Shown here piece after piece: positions 53,259 to 62,959 of a stretch of DNA of 64,000 nucleotides. The notes under the pieces are model-generated. The model did not search any database. It was given only the letters and a program-made list of their open reading frames with translations, and was not told the origin of the DNA. Location: contig CP019169.1 of assembly GCA_001953215.1 (NCBI GenBank), forward strand, positions 1,860,001-1,924,000, given 5' to 3'. The position numbers and the translations under genes were made by a program. The stretch is from Betaproteobacteria bacterium GR16-43 (GTDB taxonomy: Bacteria > Pseudomonadota > Gammaproteobacteria > Burkholderiales > Usitatibacteraceae). How positions within the stretch are numbered: position 1 is the first letter of the stretch; each line of letters begins with the position of its first letter.

Positions 53259-53642
53259 TTACGCCGCCTTCGGCGCGGGCACTTCGATCGGCGAGCTGTT
53301 GGCTTCCCAGGCTGCGAAGCCGCCTTCCATCTCGACCGCGGGGTAGCCCTGCGCGACGAGGATCGAGGCCGCTTCGGAAGCGAGGTGGCATTGCTGGTTG
53401 TAGCAATAGAGGATCACCGGCTGGTCCTTCGCGAGGCCCGCGGCTTTTTCCCACTTGCCCTTGGGCAGGTTGATCGCGCCGGGGATGTGGCCCTTCTTGA
53501 AGTCGGCCGGGTAGCGCACGTCCACCACGGTGGCGGCGTGCTTCTGCTCGATCGCGTAGGCGAGCTCGTGCGGGCCTGTGGTGAACGCGTTCTTCGCGGC
53601 GAAGTGGTCGCGGGCTTTGTCGAAGTCGTATTGGAGGCTCAT
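53259..53642 (-). CDS. Single-domain rhodanese-like protein
   Basis: A 127-residue rhodanese. The fold is visible in VVDVRYPADFKKGHIPGAINLP, PVILYCYNQQCHLASEAASIL and VEMEGGFAAWE. The catalytic Cys would be the first Cys of LYCYNQQCH; a second Cys four residues later could form a disulfide. It would transfer sulfane sulfur or act in thiol redox. First gene of the rhodanese-DoxX operon; the LysR regulator is divergent. ATG 53642 is used as it gives the standard length. Confidence 0.92.
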   Translation of the reverse strand: MSLQYDFDKARDHFAAKNAFTTGPHELAYAIEQKHAATVVDVRYPADFKKGHIPGAINLPKGKWEKAAGLAKDQPVILYCYNQQCHLASEAASILVAQGYPAVEMEGGFAAWEANSSPIEVPAPKAA

Positions 53643-53712
53643 GGGATTCCTTTCGGGTTGCGTTGAGGTGCAGCCATCGTAGGGAAGGCCCGCGCCCGGA
53701 TCAGCGGGGTGG

Positions 53713-53750
53713 ATGGGATAAGATTGTTCACGCAAACGAACCAATCCCAT
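53713..53750. promoter_or_regulatory. Nested inverted repeats in the LysR-rhodanese intergenic region
   Basis: Outer arms ATGGGAT (53713-53719) and ATCCCAT (53744-53750) enclose an inner repeat GTTC-N8-GAAC (53726-53741). The inner repeat also fits the T-N11-A pattern of LysR-type regulators. The site ends at the lysR start codon, so it may serve autoregulation and control of the rhodanese-DoxX genes. Confidence 0.45.
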
Positions 53751-54657
53751 GGACCGCCTGACCGACATCGCCGTCTTCGTCCGCGTCGTGGAGCGCGGCA
53801 GCTTCACGCGCGCCGCCGAGGAGCTGGAGCTCTCGCGTGCCGTGGTGAGCAAGTACCTCACGCGGCTGGAGGAACGCCTCGGGGCGCGCTTGCTGAACCG
53901 CACCACGCGCCGGCTCGCCCTCACCGAAGCGGGAGCCGCGCTCTTCGAGGCGAGCCGCGGTGCACTCGAGCGCATCGACGAAGCCGAGGACGCCGTGGCG
54001 CGCTTCCAGAAGGAGCCGCGCGGACGCCTCAAGGTAAGCGCGCCGATGGGCTTCGGCATCCTCTACCTGGGCGCGGCCGTGGCCGACTTCCTCGAGGCGA
54101 ATCCCGCCGTGACGATGGACATGCACCTCGACGATCGTTTCGTGAACCTCGTCTCCGAAGGCCTCGACCTCGCGATCCGCATCGGCCAGCTCACCGATTC
54201 CTCGCTCGTCGCGCGCAAGCTCACGGTGACGCAGCCCATCGTCGTGGCCTCCCCCGGCTACCTCGAGGCGAATGGTGAGCCCGAAACGCCCGAGGACCTC
54301 GCCGCGCACAACTGCCTGCTCTATTCGTATCTCTCGACCGCGAACGTCTGGCGCTTCACGGGAACCGACAAGCGCGAGATCCCGGTGGCCGTGACGGGCA
54401 ACGCCCGCGTCAACAACGGCAACCTCGAGTGCGAGATGGCGGCTGCGGGCCTGGGCCTCGCGATGGTCCCCACGTTCTACGCGGCGCCCTACCTGCGGAC
54501 CGGGCGGCTGAAGCGCGTCCTGTCGGGCTACCCGATGGCAGAGCTGGGCATCTACGCGGTCTACCCGCAGCGCAGCCACGTTCCGCCGAAGGTCCGCGCG
54601 TTCGTCGATTTCCTGGCGACCCGCTTCGGGCGGCGCCCCGAGTGGGAGCGCGTGTAG
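53749..54657 (+). CDS. LysR-family transcriptional regulator
   Basis: A 302-residue LysR regulator. The N-terminal winged helix-turn-helix (residues 1-60) reads LTDIAVFVRVVERGSFTRAAEELELSRAVVSKYLTRLEERLGARLLNRTTR, followed by the periplasmic-binding-like effector domain (about 90-295). It is close in pattern to the CrgA/DmlR-type group. Divergent from the rhodanese-DoxX operon, which it most likely regulates. The stop overlaps the GTG start of the acetyltransferase gene by 1 bp. Confidence 0.93.
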   Translation: MDRLTDIAVFVRVVERGSFTRAAEELELSRAVVSKYLTRLEERLGARLLNRTTRRLALTEAGAALFEASRGALERIDEAEDAVARFQKEPRGRLKVSAPMGFGILYLGAAVADFLEANPAVTMDMHLDDRFVNLVSEGLDLAIRIGQLTDSSLVARKLTVTQPIVVASPGYLEANGEPETPEDLAAHNCLLYSYLSTANVWRFTGTDKREIPVAVTGNARVNNGNLECEMAAAGLGLAMVPTFYAAPYLRTGRLKRVLSGYPMAELGIYAVYPQRSHVPPKVRAFVDFLATRFGRRPEWERV

Positions 54658-55175
54658 TGCCCGTGGCCTTGCGCCGTTCGACCGCGGAGGACCTCGCCTT
54701 CGTGACCGGCCTGGAGCGCAGCCCGGAAAACGTCCAGGGCATCGGCCAATGGACCGACCTCGAGCACCTCGCCGCCATGCAGAGCCCGAAGCGCGAGCAC
54801 TGGGTCATCGAGCGCGACGGCGTGCCGGCCGGCTACCTCATCGCCTTCGACGCGCGCGAGGACCAGGCGGGCATCTACGTGAAGCGAATCCTGGTGGCCG
54901 AAAAGGGGCAGGGAACCGGGTCGGAAGCCCTGGCCCGGTACCTGGACCGGGCCTTCGGCGAGCTGCAGGCCCGCTTCGCCTGGCTGCACGTCCGGGGGGG
55001 CAATACCCGGGCCCAGGGGGTCTACCGGCGCCTCGGCTTCCAGCGCTTCGACCCCGATCCCGACGTGGCCCGCCGGTTCTCGGAAGCTGCTGAATCCACA
55101 GGGATTGGCGCCTTTCGCATGCTTCTCGCCGCGCGGGACTGGGGAGAAAGCAAGGGGCCTTCCTTACACCCGTAA
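54657..55175 (+). CDS. GNAT family N-acetyltransferase
   Basis: A 172-residue acetyltransferase. The acetyl-CoA motif is IYVKRILVAEKGQGTGSEAL (residues about 75-93) and the downstream Asn/Tyr region is GGNTRAQGVYRRLGFQRF. The start is GTG 54657, overlapping the LysR stop. The last residues (GPSLHP) are encoded by sequence that contains the first of the paired TTAC/GTAA operator boxes. Substrate is unknown. Confidence 0.87.
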   Translation: MPVALRRSTAEDLAFVTGLERSPENVQGIGQWTDLEHLAAMQSPKREHWVIERDGVPAGYLIAFDAREDQAGIYVKRILVAEKGQGTGSEALARYLDRAFGELQARFAWLHVRGGNTRAQGVYRRLGFQRFDPDPDVARRFSEAAESTGIGAFRMLLAARDWGESKGPSLHP

Positions 55176-55196
55176 TCTTCGGCCCTACGGGTGTAA
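55164..55196. promoter_or_regulatory. Second pair of TTAC-N4-GTAA operator boxes
   Basis: Boxes TTACACCCGTAA at 55164-55175 and CTACGGGTGTAA at 55185-55196 have centres exactly 21 bp apart, and the two are inverted copies of one another over 11 bp. The first box overlaps the end of the acetyltransferase gene. The arrangement matches that at 43319-43353. Located 95 bp before the subtilase ATG. Confidence 0.6.
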
Positions 55197-55203
55197 TCCC
55201 AAG

Positions 55204-55219
55204 TGTGAACTACCGCACA
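55204..55219. promoter_or_regulatory. CRP/FNR-like site 1 before the subtilase gene
   Basis: TGTGAACTACCGCACA matches TGTGA-N6-TCACA at nine of ten defined positions. The centre is 21 bp from the centre of the second TTAC/GTAA box. Confidence 0.5.
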
Positions 55220-55257
55220 CGAACGTCCTCTGTGTGAGGACTAATCTCGGTTTCAAG

Positions 55258-55273
55258 TGTGCTGTATCTCACA
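55258..55273. promoter_or_regulatory. CRP/FNR-like site 2 before the subtilase gene
   Basis: TGTGCTGTATCTCACA matches the CRP consensus at nine of ten defined positions. It is 54 bp downstream of site 1 and only 17 bp from the ATG, so it would be a repressor-type or downstream site if the promoter lies between the two. Confidence 0.45.
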
Positions 55274-55290
55274 GTGCACGGGAGGTCGGG

Positions 55291-57492
55291 ATGCGCGCAC
55301 TACTCCTTTTCGTTGCATTGGTCTTCCAGACGGCCGTCGCCTTTGGCGCCGACACGCTTGTCTCCGTCACGGAAGCCCGTCGCAAACTATCGTCGGATCT
55401 CCAGCAGGCCCTCGTCGCCAACAGCGTCGCGGGCGTGAACTGGGCGAGGGAATCCTCCAGCGGCCGGCTCGTGAAAGTGCTGGTGATGGCCCAGCCGGGC
55501 ATCGACCCGGACCTGGTCGACATCCGGCGCGCGATCACCGCGGCCAACGGCACCGTCTACTACCGTTACATCTCCGTTCCCGGCGTGGCCGCGATGATCC
55601 CCGCTTCGCGCGTGCTCGACATCGCACGGCGCGCCGACGTGGAGAGCCTCTCGCCCAATCGCATGACGGCGCGCACCAAGAGCCTGCTGGAGAAGTCGAC
55701 CGGCGCCTCCGAGACGCGCTCCACCGGCGGCTCCGGTGGCCTCGACGGCACGGGTGTCGGCATCGCCTTCCTCGATTCCGGGATCATGGCCTCGCACAAG
55801 GCCTTCGCCGGCACCTCCGGCGGCTCGCGCGTGAAGAAGAGCGTCGACCTGCTCAAGATCAACGAAGGCGCGCTGCTGGGCACGCTCGACTGGAAAGGCG
55901 GCTACGACTTCAGCCGCAACATCCGCCCGGGCAGCGACACGCTGAACCAGCTCGAATCGATCATGGACAGCGCGAACGCCACGTTCGCGGACCGCCAGGG
56001 CCACGGCACGATGGTCGCCTCGCTCGCCGCGGGCAAGTCGGTCTCGGGCTCCAGCACCGGGGATTCGAACGGCATCGCCCCCGGCGCCTCGCTCCTCGAC
56101 GTGCGCGTGCTCGACGAGAATGGCGTGGGCGACATCGGCGATGCGCTCGCCGGCATCGACTGGGTGATCCTGCACAAGAACGACTACAACATCCGCGTAC
56201 TGAACATCAGCCTCGCCGCGGATTCGACCGAGACCTATCGCACCGATCCGCTGTGCCGCGCCGTGCGCAATGCCGTCGCCGCGGGCATCACCGTGGTCGT
56301 GGCCGCGGGCAACTACGGCCAGGATGCCAACGGCCGCGAGGTCTACGGCACGATCAGCTCCCCGGGCAACGAGCCCTCGGCCATCACCGTGGGCGCCGAC
56401 AACCCGCACGCGAGCGACACGCGCGGCGACGACTCGGTGAACAACTTCAGCTCGCGCGGCCCGACGCGCGGCGGCTATGTCGATGCGAACAACGTCCGCC
56501 ATCCCGACAACGTCCTGAAGCCCGACCTCATCGCGCCGGGCAACCGCCTGCCGGCCGCGCTCGCCACCGACGTCCTCGGCCTCACGGTCGGCAAGCTCGG
56601 GGTCCAGTACCCGCAGCTCATCCTGCAGCGCGGCCTGAACACCGGCTTGATCCAGGTGAGCGGCACGTCGTTCTCCGCGCCGGTCGTCTCCGGCACGGTG
56701 GCCCTCATGCTGCAGGCCAACCCCGGCCTCACGCCGCCGCTGGTGAAGGCGATCCTCCAGTACTCGGCCGAGCCGCTGCCGGGCTACAACCTCCTGCAGC
56801 AGGGCGCGGGCCTGGTGAACGTGCCGGGCTCCATCGCGGTGGCCCGTGCGCTGTCCACCAGCATCAACACGCGCGCCGCCACGGGCCAGCTGCGCGTCGG
56901 CGACTCGATCCTCGCGCCGGGCGCGACCCTGCCCACGCCGTCCTCGACGATCGAAGGCCGTACGTTCCAGTGGAGCCGCTTCGCCTACCTCGGCGGCAAC
57001 CACATCTTCACCGGCGACGACCTGCTGAAGAAATTCCAGGGCGTGTACGACCCGCAGGTGTCGTGGGTCAGCGGCCGGGCCACCTACACCGATCTCGAGA
57101 AATTCAGCGGCACCAGCGTGATCTCCGGTTTCGACGAGAACACGCCGCGCCGGCTGAGCCTCGTGAGCAAGGGCGTGAAGGTCCTCTCGAAGTCGCTGGG
57201 CGGGAGCAGCTCGCGCAACAACACCGGGGTCTTCATCCTCACCCGGGTGCTCGCCGAGGGCATCGCCCAGGGCCTGGGCATCATCGTCTCCGAGGGCATC
57301 GACTTCACCGACGGCATCATCGTTTCCGAGGGCATCGACTTCACCGACGGCATCATCGTCTCCGAAGGCATCATCGTGAACGAGGGCGTGATCGTCTCGG
57401 AAGGCGTGATCATCTCCGAGGGCGTCATCGTGAGCGAGGCCGGGGCGCTGCGAGTCCGGATTTCGACGGCGACGATCTATGGAGAACCTTGA
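55291..57492 (+). CDS. Secreted subtilisin-like (S8) serine protease with repetitive C-terminus
   Basis: A 733-residue exported protease. Signal peptide residues 1-20 (LLLFVALVFQTAVAFGA), an I9-like propeptide (about 25-130), and the S8 domain with Asp in GIAFLDSGI, His in GHGTMVASLAAG and Ser in SGTSFSAPVVSG, all intact. The C-terminal tail (about 660-720) is made of near-identical short units of the type GIIVSEGIDFTD and GVIVSEG. Such repeats may form a beta-solenoid-like or surface-anchoring segment. ATG 55291 with GGGAGG upstream is chosen over the longer frame, which lacks a signal peptide and runs through the operator region. The end overlaps the GGDEF-EAL gene by 14 bp. Confidence 0.93.
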   Translation: MRALLLFVALVFQTAVAFGADTLVSVTEARRKLSSDLQQALVANSVAGVNWARESSSGRLVKVLVMAQPGIDPDLVDIRRAITAANGTVYYRYISVPGVAAMIPASRVLDIARRADVESLSPNRMTARTKSLLEKSTGASETRSTGGSGGLDGTGVGIAFLDSGIMASHKAFAGTSGGSRVKKSVDLLKINEGALLGTLDWKGGYDFSRNIRPGSDTLNQLESIMDSANATFADRQGHGTMVASLAAGKSVSGSSTGDSNGIAPGASLLDVRVLDENGVGDIGDALAGIDWVILHKNDYNIRVLNISLAADSTETYRTDPLCRAVRNAVAAGITVVVAAGNYGQDANGREVYGTISSPGNEPSAITVGADNPHASDTRGDDSVNNFSSRGPTRGGYVDANNVRHPDNVLKPDLIAPGNRLPAALATDVLGLTVGKLGVQYPQLILQRGLNTGLIQVSGTSFSAPVVSGTVALMLQANPGLTPPLVKAILQYSAEPLPGYNLLQQGAGLVNVPGSIAVARALSTSINTRAATGQLRVGDSILAPGATLPTPSSTIEGRTFQWSRFAYLGGNHIFTGDDLLKKFQGVYDPQVSWVSGRATYTDLEKFSGTSVISGFDENTPRRLSLVSKGVKVLSKSLGGSSSRNNTGVFILTRVLAEGIAQGLGIIVSEGIDFTDGIIVSEGIDFTDGIIVSEGIIVNEGVIVSEGVIISEGVIVSEAGALRVRISTATIYGEP
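57280..57440 (+). repeat. Coding tandem repeat at the end of the subtilase gene
   Basis: Units of 18 bp (encoding I-I-V-S-E-G or V-I-V-S-E-G) alternate in the first part with units encoding IDFTDG, giving two 36-bp units, followed by about five single 18-bp units. The third codon positions vary (GTC/GTT, GAG/GAA), so the repeat is conserved at the protein level and is not a very recent DNA duplication. Confidence 0.85.
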
Positions 57493-59935
57493 ACCCATGG
57501 CCGCGCGGCCCTTTATCGACATGCAGGACTACAGCCCCGCGGCGCGGGTCTACTGGTGGCTTGTCGCCGTGCTGGGGACGCTCGCGATCGGCTACTCGCT
57601 GACGACGCTTGCCGGCCTGGACGGGGCCTCGCTCCTGCAGGCGCTGGTGCTGGCGACGATCGCCGCGGTGGTCGGGCTCTTCCCGGTCCGCATTCCCGGC
57701 GCCAAGACGTCGCTCGGCGGCGCCGAGATCTTCATCTTCCTGGCCCTGCTTCTCTATGGCCCGGCCGCGGCGGTACTCGCGGCGGCCCTCGAGGGTGCGG
57801 TCGGCGCCTGGCGCACGTCGAAGCGCGCGACCAGCCGCATCGTCACGCCTTCGCTGGCGGCGATCGCCATGCTGGCCTGCGCCTGGGCCTTCGAATTCGC
57901 CCGCGCGCAACTCCTGGCCATGGGCTTCAACAGCGGGGCCCTGGTCGGGGCGCTGCTCGTGTTCTCGCTGGTCCTCTTCGCGGCGAACACGGTGCTCACG
58001 TCGATGCTGTTCGCGCTGAAGAAGAACGCGCCGATCACGCCGATCAAGTGGGTGCAGGAATTCGGCTGGATCGGCCTGGCCTACGTTTCGGGCGCCTCGA
58101 TCGCGGGCCTGCTCTTCGTGAGCTTCCAGCACTTCGGCCTGCCGGTCCTGATGGTCGCGGTCCCGGTGATCGCGATGTTCCTCACCACGCTGCACTCGTA
58201 CTTCCAGCGCAAGGAAGACGACGAGCGCCACATGGTCGAGCTGAAAGAGAGCGAGAGCCGCTTCCACAGCGCGTTCACGCACGCCGCGATCGGCATGGGC
58301 CTCGTGTCCGCCGGCGACGGGCGCTTCATCCAGGCGAACCGCGCGTTCTGCGAGATGCTCGGCCGCAGCGACGCGAACCTGCTCGCCACGAACCTGCATT
58401 CGCTGGTGCACGCCGACGATCGGCGCATCCTCAATGCCGCGATCACCGAGCTGCGCGCCGGCAAGGTCCAGACGGTGAACCCCGAAGTGCGCGGGCTGCA
58501 CGAGAACGGCGCCGGCGTCTGGATGGCCCTGAACATCTCGCTCGCGCGCGACTGGCAGTTCCGCACGCACAACCTCATCGTGCAGGCCCAGGACATCAGT
58601 GCCCGGCGCCGCGCGGAGGCCGAGCTCTACCACAACGCCTACCACGACAACCTCACGCAACTCGCCAACCGCACGCACTTCGACGAGCAGCTGAACCGCG
58701 CCATCGCCCGGCGCAACCGCCATCCCGAGCACCACTTCGCGGTGATGTACCTGGACTTCGACCGCTTCAAGATGGTGAACGACAGCCTCGGCCACAAGGC
58801 CGGCGACGAGCTCCTCGTGCACCTGGCCAAGCGCCTGAAGGCGGTCCTGCGGCCCACCGACGTCCTGGCCCGCCTGGGCGGCGACGAGTTCGCCATCCTC
58901 CTCGAGGACGTGGCGCGCGAGCGCGACATCGCCGATCTCGCCGAGCGGATCCAGCGCGAGCTCCAGAAACCCTTCGGTCTTGGCACGATGGAAGTGACCA
59001 CGAGCGCCAGCATCGGCATCACCTTCAGCAGCAACGGCTACCAGTCTTCCGACCAGATCATCCGCGACGCCGACATCGCCATGTACAAGGCGAAGTCCAA
59101 GGGCAAGGCGCAGTTCGCGATCTTCGACGCGAGCCTGCACCAGCACGTGTCGCAGCAGCTCCTGCTGGAAACGGAACTGCGCCGCGCGCTGGGCGCCGGC
59201 GAGATCTACCTCGACTACCAGCCCATCTGCACGCTGCGGGACCGGAAGCTCATCGGCTTCGAGGCGCTCGCACGCTGGCGCCACCCGGAGCGCGGCGTCC
59301 TGGAGCCGGCCACGTTCATCCCGCTGGCCGAAGAGACCGGCCTCATCGTCCCGCTCGGCACGTGGGTGCTGCGCGAGGCCTGCCGCCAGATGCACGAATG
59401 GTCCCTGAAGGGCGGCGAGTCGCTGCGCATGAGCGTCAATGTCTCCAGCCTGCAGCTGGCCGACCCGGAATTCGTCACGCACGTGAAGCGCGCGCTCAGC
59501 GAGGCGAACCTGGCCCCGACGCAACTCACGCTCGAAGTCACGGAGAGCGTCCTGATGGGGGGCGCGGAGGAAACCGTCGCGGCGCTCACCGACCTGCGGC
59601 GCATGGGCATCACGCTCAGCATCGACGACTTCGGGACCGGCTATTCGTCCCTGAGCTACCTCGCCACGCTGCCCATCGACGCCCTCAAGGTCGACCGCTC
59701 GTTCATCGAGAAGATGGGCGAGGAGGGCGACAACGGCGAAATCGTGAAGGCCATCTTCACGCTCGGGCAGGCGCTCTCGAAGCAGGTCTTCGCCGAGGGC
59801 ATCGAGACCGTGAAGCAGCTCTCGCTGCTGCAGGAGATCGGGTGCGAGTTCGGGCAGGGGTTCCTGCTCTCGAAGCCGATGGATGCCCATCGTGCGGGCG
59901 GGATCCTCTCCGACCAGTCCCTCGCCATCGCGTAG
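57479..59935 (+). CDS. Membrane PAS-GGDEF-EAL protein (c-di-GMP turnover)
   Basis: An 818-residue protein: about eight transmembrane helices in residues 20-245 (an unclassified MASE-like sensor), PAS (about 260-375), GGDEF (about 385-545) with intact RLGGDEFAIL, and EAL (about 555-810) with intact GFEALARW, SVNVSSLQL, EVTESVL and SIDDFGTGYSSLSYL. Both cyclase and phosphodiesterase motifs look functional. The ATG at 57479 lies inside the 3' end of the subtilase gene, so the two are co-transcribed and translationally coupled; a c-di-GMP-dependent control of an extracellular protease is suggested. The gene ends at repeat locus C. Confidence 0.94.
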   Translation: MENLEPMAARPFIDMQDYSPAARVYWWLVAVLGTLAIGYSLTTLAGLDGASLLQALVLATIAAVVGLFPVRIPGAKTSLGGAEIFIFLALLLYGPAAAVLAAALEGAVGAWRTSKRATSRIVTPSLAAIAMLACAWAFEFARAQLLAMGFNSGALVGALLVFSLVLFAANTVLTSMLFALKKNAPITPIKWVQEFGWIGLAYVSGASIAGLLFVSFQHFGLPVLMVAVPVIAMFLTTLHSYFQRKEDDERHMVELKESESRFHSAFTHAAIGMGLVSAGDGRFIQANRAFCEMLGRSDANLLATNLHSLVHADDRRILNAAITELRAGKVQTVNPEVRGLHENGAGVWMALNISLARDWQFRTHNLIVQAQDISARRRAEAELYHNAYHDNLTQLANRTHFDEQLNRAIARRNRHPEHHFAVMYLDFDRFKMVNDSLGHKAGDELLVHLAKRLKAVLRPTDVLARLGGDEFAILLEDVARERDIADLAERIQRELQKPFGLGTMEVTTSASIGITFSSNGYQSSDQIIRDADIAMYKAKSKGKAQFAIFDASLHQHVSQQLLLETELRRALGAGEIYLDYQPICTLRDRKLIGFEALARWRHPERGVLEPATFIPLAEETGLIVPLGTWVLREACRQMHEWSLKGGESLRMSVNVSSLQLADPEFVTHVKRALSEANLAPTQLTLEVTESVLMGGAEETVAALTDLRRMGITLSIDDFGTGYSSLSYLATLPIDALKVDRSFIEKMGEEGDNGEIVKAIFTLGQALSKQVFAEGIETVKQLSLLQEIGCEFGQGFLLSKPMDAHRAGGILSDQSLAIA

Positions 59936-59982
59936 TTTCAGGTTCCTCCTTTTTCTCGCGAGTCCAACGCCACTTCGATCCG

Positions 59983-60175
59983 GGAGGACGAGGGGGTGGG
60001 TAGGACTTTTTTCGTCGGCGGGTCACGTTCCAAGGCTTGAAGGCTTGGGGCTCGAGGCAGGTAGGTCCTGCGAAGAGCTTCACCAGGAAGTGTCACCGCG
60101 CTCCGCCGCAGCGATCATGGCAGCCACCGAGTGGCCCCGCCGAGAAAAGAAGTCCTACGCCACCCCCTGTCCTCC
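59983..60175 (+). repeat. Inverted-repeat element, locus C copy 1
   Basis: A 193-bp unit nearly identical in plan to 24810-25002. The left end reads GGAGGACGAGGGGGTGGGTA and continues GGACTTTTTTCGTCGGCGGG; the right end reads GAGTGGCCCCGCCGAGAAAA and ends CCCCCTGTCCTCC. The interior includes CGCTCCGCCGCAGCGATCAT. It begins 48 bp after the stop of the GGDEF-EAL gene; those 48 bp hold nothing I recognise. Confidence 0.88.
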
Positions 60176-60291
60176 GACCGGGGTGCGCGACCCGGTGCGA
60201 ATCGAATGTGAAAGCGCCTTCGTCAATAAACTGAGAGCTGCGCGGCCGAGGTTTTGATCGAATCGCGGCCACGGTGCCGGCGCACTCGATT

Positions 60292-60479
60292 GGATGGGGG
60301 GTGCGGTAGGACCTCTTTTTTCTCTCGGGGCAAGGCGCTGCAAAACATGATCGTGGGGCGAGCGGAGGTGACACTTTTCAGCGGTGAACGCCTCAGAACT
60401 CTTTTCTGCCCTCGCCCTCGTTGCGCCAAGATTTCCCCAGCCACGAAGAAAAAAAGGTCCTACCCACCCCCCGTCCTCC
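60292..60479 (-). repeat. Inverted-repeat element, locus C copy 2 (inverted, diverged)
   Basis: A unit of about 188 bp in the opposite orientation, the most diverged copy. The left end is GGTGCGGTAGGACCTCTTTT and the right end is GAAAAAAAGGTCCTACCCAC, ending CCCCCCGTCCTCC. The inner part of both arms has changed (ends TCTCTCGGGG and CCCCAGCCACG no longer match the GGCGGGG core fully), while the interior ATGATCG and GCGGAGG blocks are still recognisable. Confidence 0.8.
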
Positions 60480-60544
60480 CAAGGGTGTCGAATCTCTTCC
60501 GTTTTTTTGACAAAGACTGGATTCCCGCCTTCGCGGGAAGGACG

Positions 60545-61556
<1,012 letters not shown>

Positions 61557-61564
<8 letters not shown>

Positions 61565-62549
61565 TGGAGGCGACCGTGTCCTTCGCCAGCAGCCAGCAGG
61601 AAGCGCGCGTGGCGCCCGCCGGCACCAGGTCGGGGCGTTGGGTGCGGCAGCGGTCGAACGCGTGCGGGCAGCGCGGGTTGAACGCGCAGCCCGCGGGAAT
61701 GGCGGTGAGCCGCGGCATGGAGCCTTCGATCTGCGGGAGGCGCTCCACGTCCTGGCCGATGGACGGGATGGAACCCATCAGGCCCGCGGTGTAGGGATGC
61801 TGCGGGTTATGGATCACGTCCTGCACGGGGCCGATCTCCGCGAGGCGCCCCGCGTACATCACGGCCACGCGGTCGGCGGTCTCGGCGATCACGCCCATGT
61901 CGTGCGTCACCAGCATCACGGCCGTGCCGTGGTCGCGGCCGAGGCGCTTCAGGAGCTGGATGATCTGCGCCTGGATCGAGACATCGAGGGCCGTCGTGGG
62001 CTCATCCGCGACGATGAGCCGCGGGTTGGCGCACAGGGCGAGCGCGATCACCACGCGCTGGCGCATGCCGCCGGAGAACTGGTGCGGATAGTGGTCGATG
62101 CGGCGCTCGGCCGCCGGGATGCCCACTTCCTTCAGCAGGTCGATCGCACGGTCGCGCGCCTGCGCGGCGTTCATCGGCAGGTGCGCCTGGATCGTCTCCG
62201 TGATCTGCCGGCCGACCGTGTAGAGCGGGTTCAGCGACGTGAGCGGATCCTGGAAGATCGCGCCGATGCGCCGGCCGCGGATCTTGCGCATCGCTTCCTG
62301 CGGGAGGTTGTCGATGCGTTCGCCCTCCAGCAGGATCTGGCCGGCCGCGATCCGCCCCGGCGGCTCCAGCAGGCCGATGATGGCGTTGCCGGTGATCGAC
62401 TTCCCCGCGCCCGATTCGCCGACCACCCCCAGCACTTCGCCGGGGGCGATGTCGAAGCTGATGTCGTCGACGGCGACGAGCGTGCCGCGCCGCGTGTTGA
62501 ACTCGACGCGGAGGTTGCGGACCGACAGGAGCGGTTCGTTCGAACTCAC
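61557..62549 (-). CDS. Peptide ABC transporter ATP-binding protein (OppD/DppD type)
   Basis: A 330-residue ATPase of the same family. Walker A GESGAGKS, signature FSGGMRQR, Walker [13 protein letters not shown] and the C-terminal Cys motif [14 protein letters not shown] are present. The start is GTG 62549, overlapping the stop of the small secreted protein gene upstream by 4 bp (GTGA); the longer frame runs through that gene in the wrong frame and is rejected. With the OppF-type partner it forms the heterodimeric ATPase of the importer. Confidence 0.94.
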
Positions 62550-62959
62550 TTCTTCGGCTCGTCCTTCTTGCGGAACTTGGCCACGCACTCGCCGATCGGC
62601 TCGCTGTAGACGTGCGGCTTCCACTCGGTGACGGGCGGGCCGTTCACCTTCGCGACGATGCGGTAGCGCGTGCAGCCCTCGAGGTCCATCTGGAGCTCGC
62701 GGTACTCGTCGTTCACCACCCCGCGCGCCGTATCGTAGTGGACCGTGATGACGTGCTTGCCGGCCGGGAGCGCATCGCTCTTGCGCGGGTTGCGGGTGCT
62801 CTTGCCGTCGACCTTCGAGATCGACACGCGGGCCTCCTCGCGCACCTGCGAGCCATCGCCGCTTTCGACGAGCGCCCAGGGTTGCGAGTACGGGTTCTGC
62901 GCGAAGGCGGCGGCCGAAGCGAAGGCGGGTACCGCGAGCAGCATCCAGCGAGCTTTCAT
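62546..62959 (-). CDS. Small secreted protein, paralogue 2, in the peptide ABC operon
   Basis: A 137-residue protein with a signal peptide (MKARWMLLAVPAFASAAAFA). The mature domain begins NPYSQPWALVESGDGS and includes two Cys (GCTRYRIVAKVNG and [14 protein letters not shown]) and the sequence TEWKPHVYSEPIG. It is a paralogue of the preceding 137-residue protein: same length, same spacing of C-x-R-Y, W-K-P and E-C-x-A-K-F. The family is unknown to me. Its start overlaps the paralogue's stop by 4 bp, and its stop overlaps the GTG of the ATPase gene, so it belongs to the operon. Confidence 0.82.
   Translation of the reverse strand: MKARWMLLAVPAFASAAAFAQNPYSQPWALVESGDGSQVREEARVSISKVDGKSTRNPRKSDALPAGKHVITVHYDTARGVVNDEYRELQMDLEGCTRYRIVAKVNGPPVTEWKPHVYSEPIGECVAKFRKKDEPKK

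Larger units (their letters stand above)
59983..60479. mobile_element. Composite of two inverted-repeat elements in opposite orientation (locus C)
   Basis: Copy 1 (59983-60175) and the inverted copy 2 (60292-60479) enclose a 116-bp spacer beginning GACCGGGGTGCGCGAC, as at locus B, where the spacer is 118 bp. Total length is 497 bp against 498 bp at locus B. It lies between the convergent GGDEF-EAL and peptide-ABC genes. The 65 bp after it (60480-60544) hold no gene; a short T-run (GTTTTTTTGAC) is visible near 60500. Confidence 0.7.
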
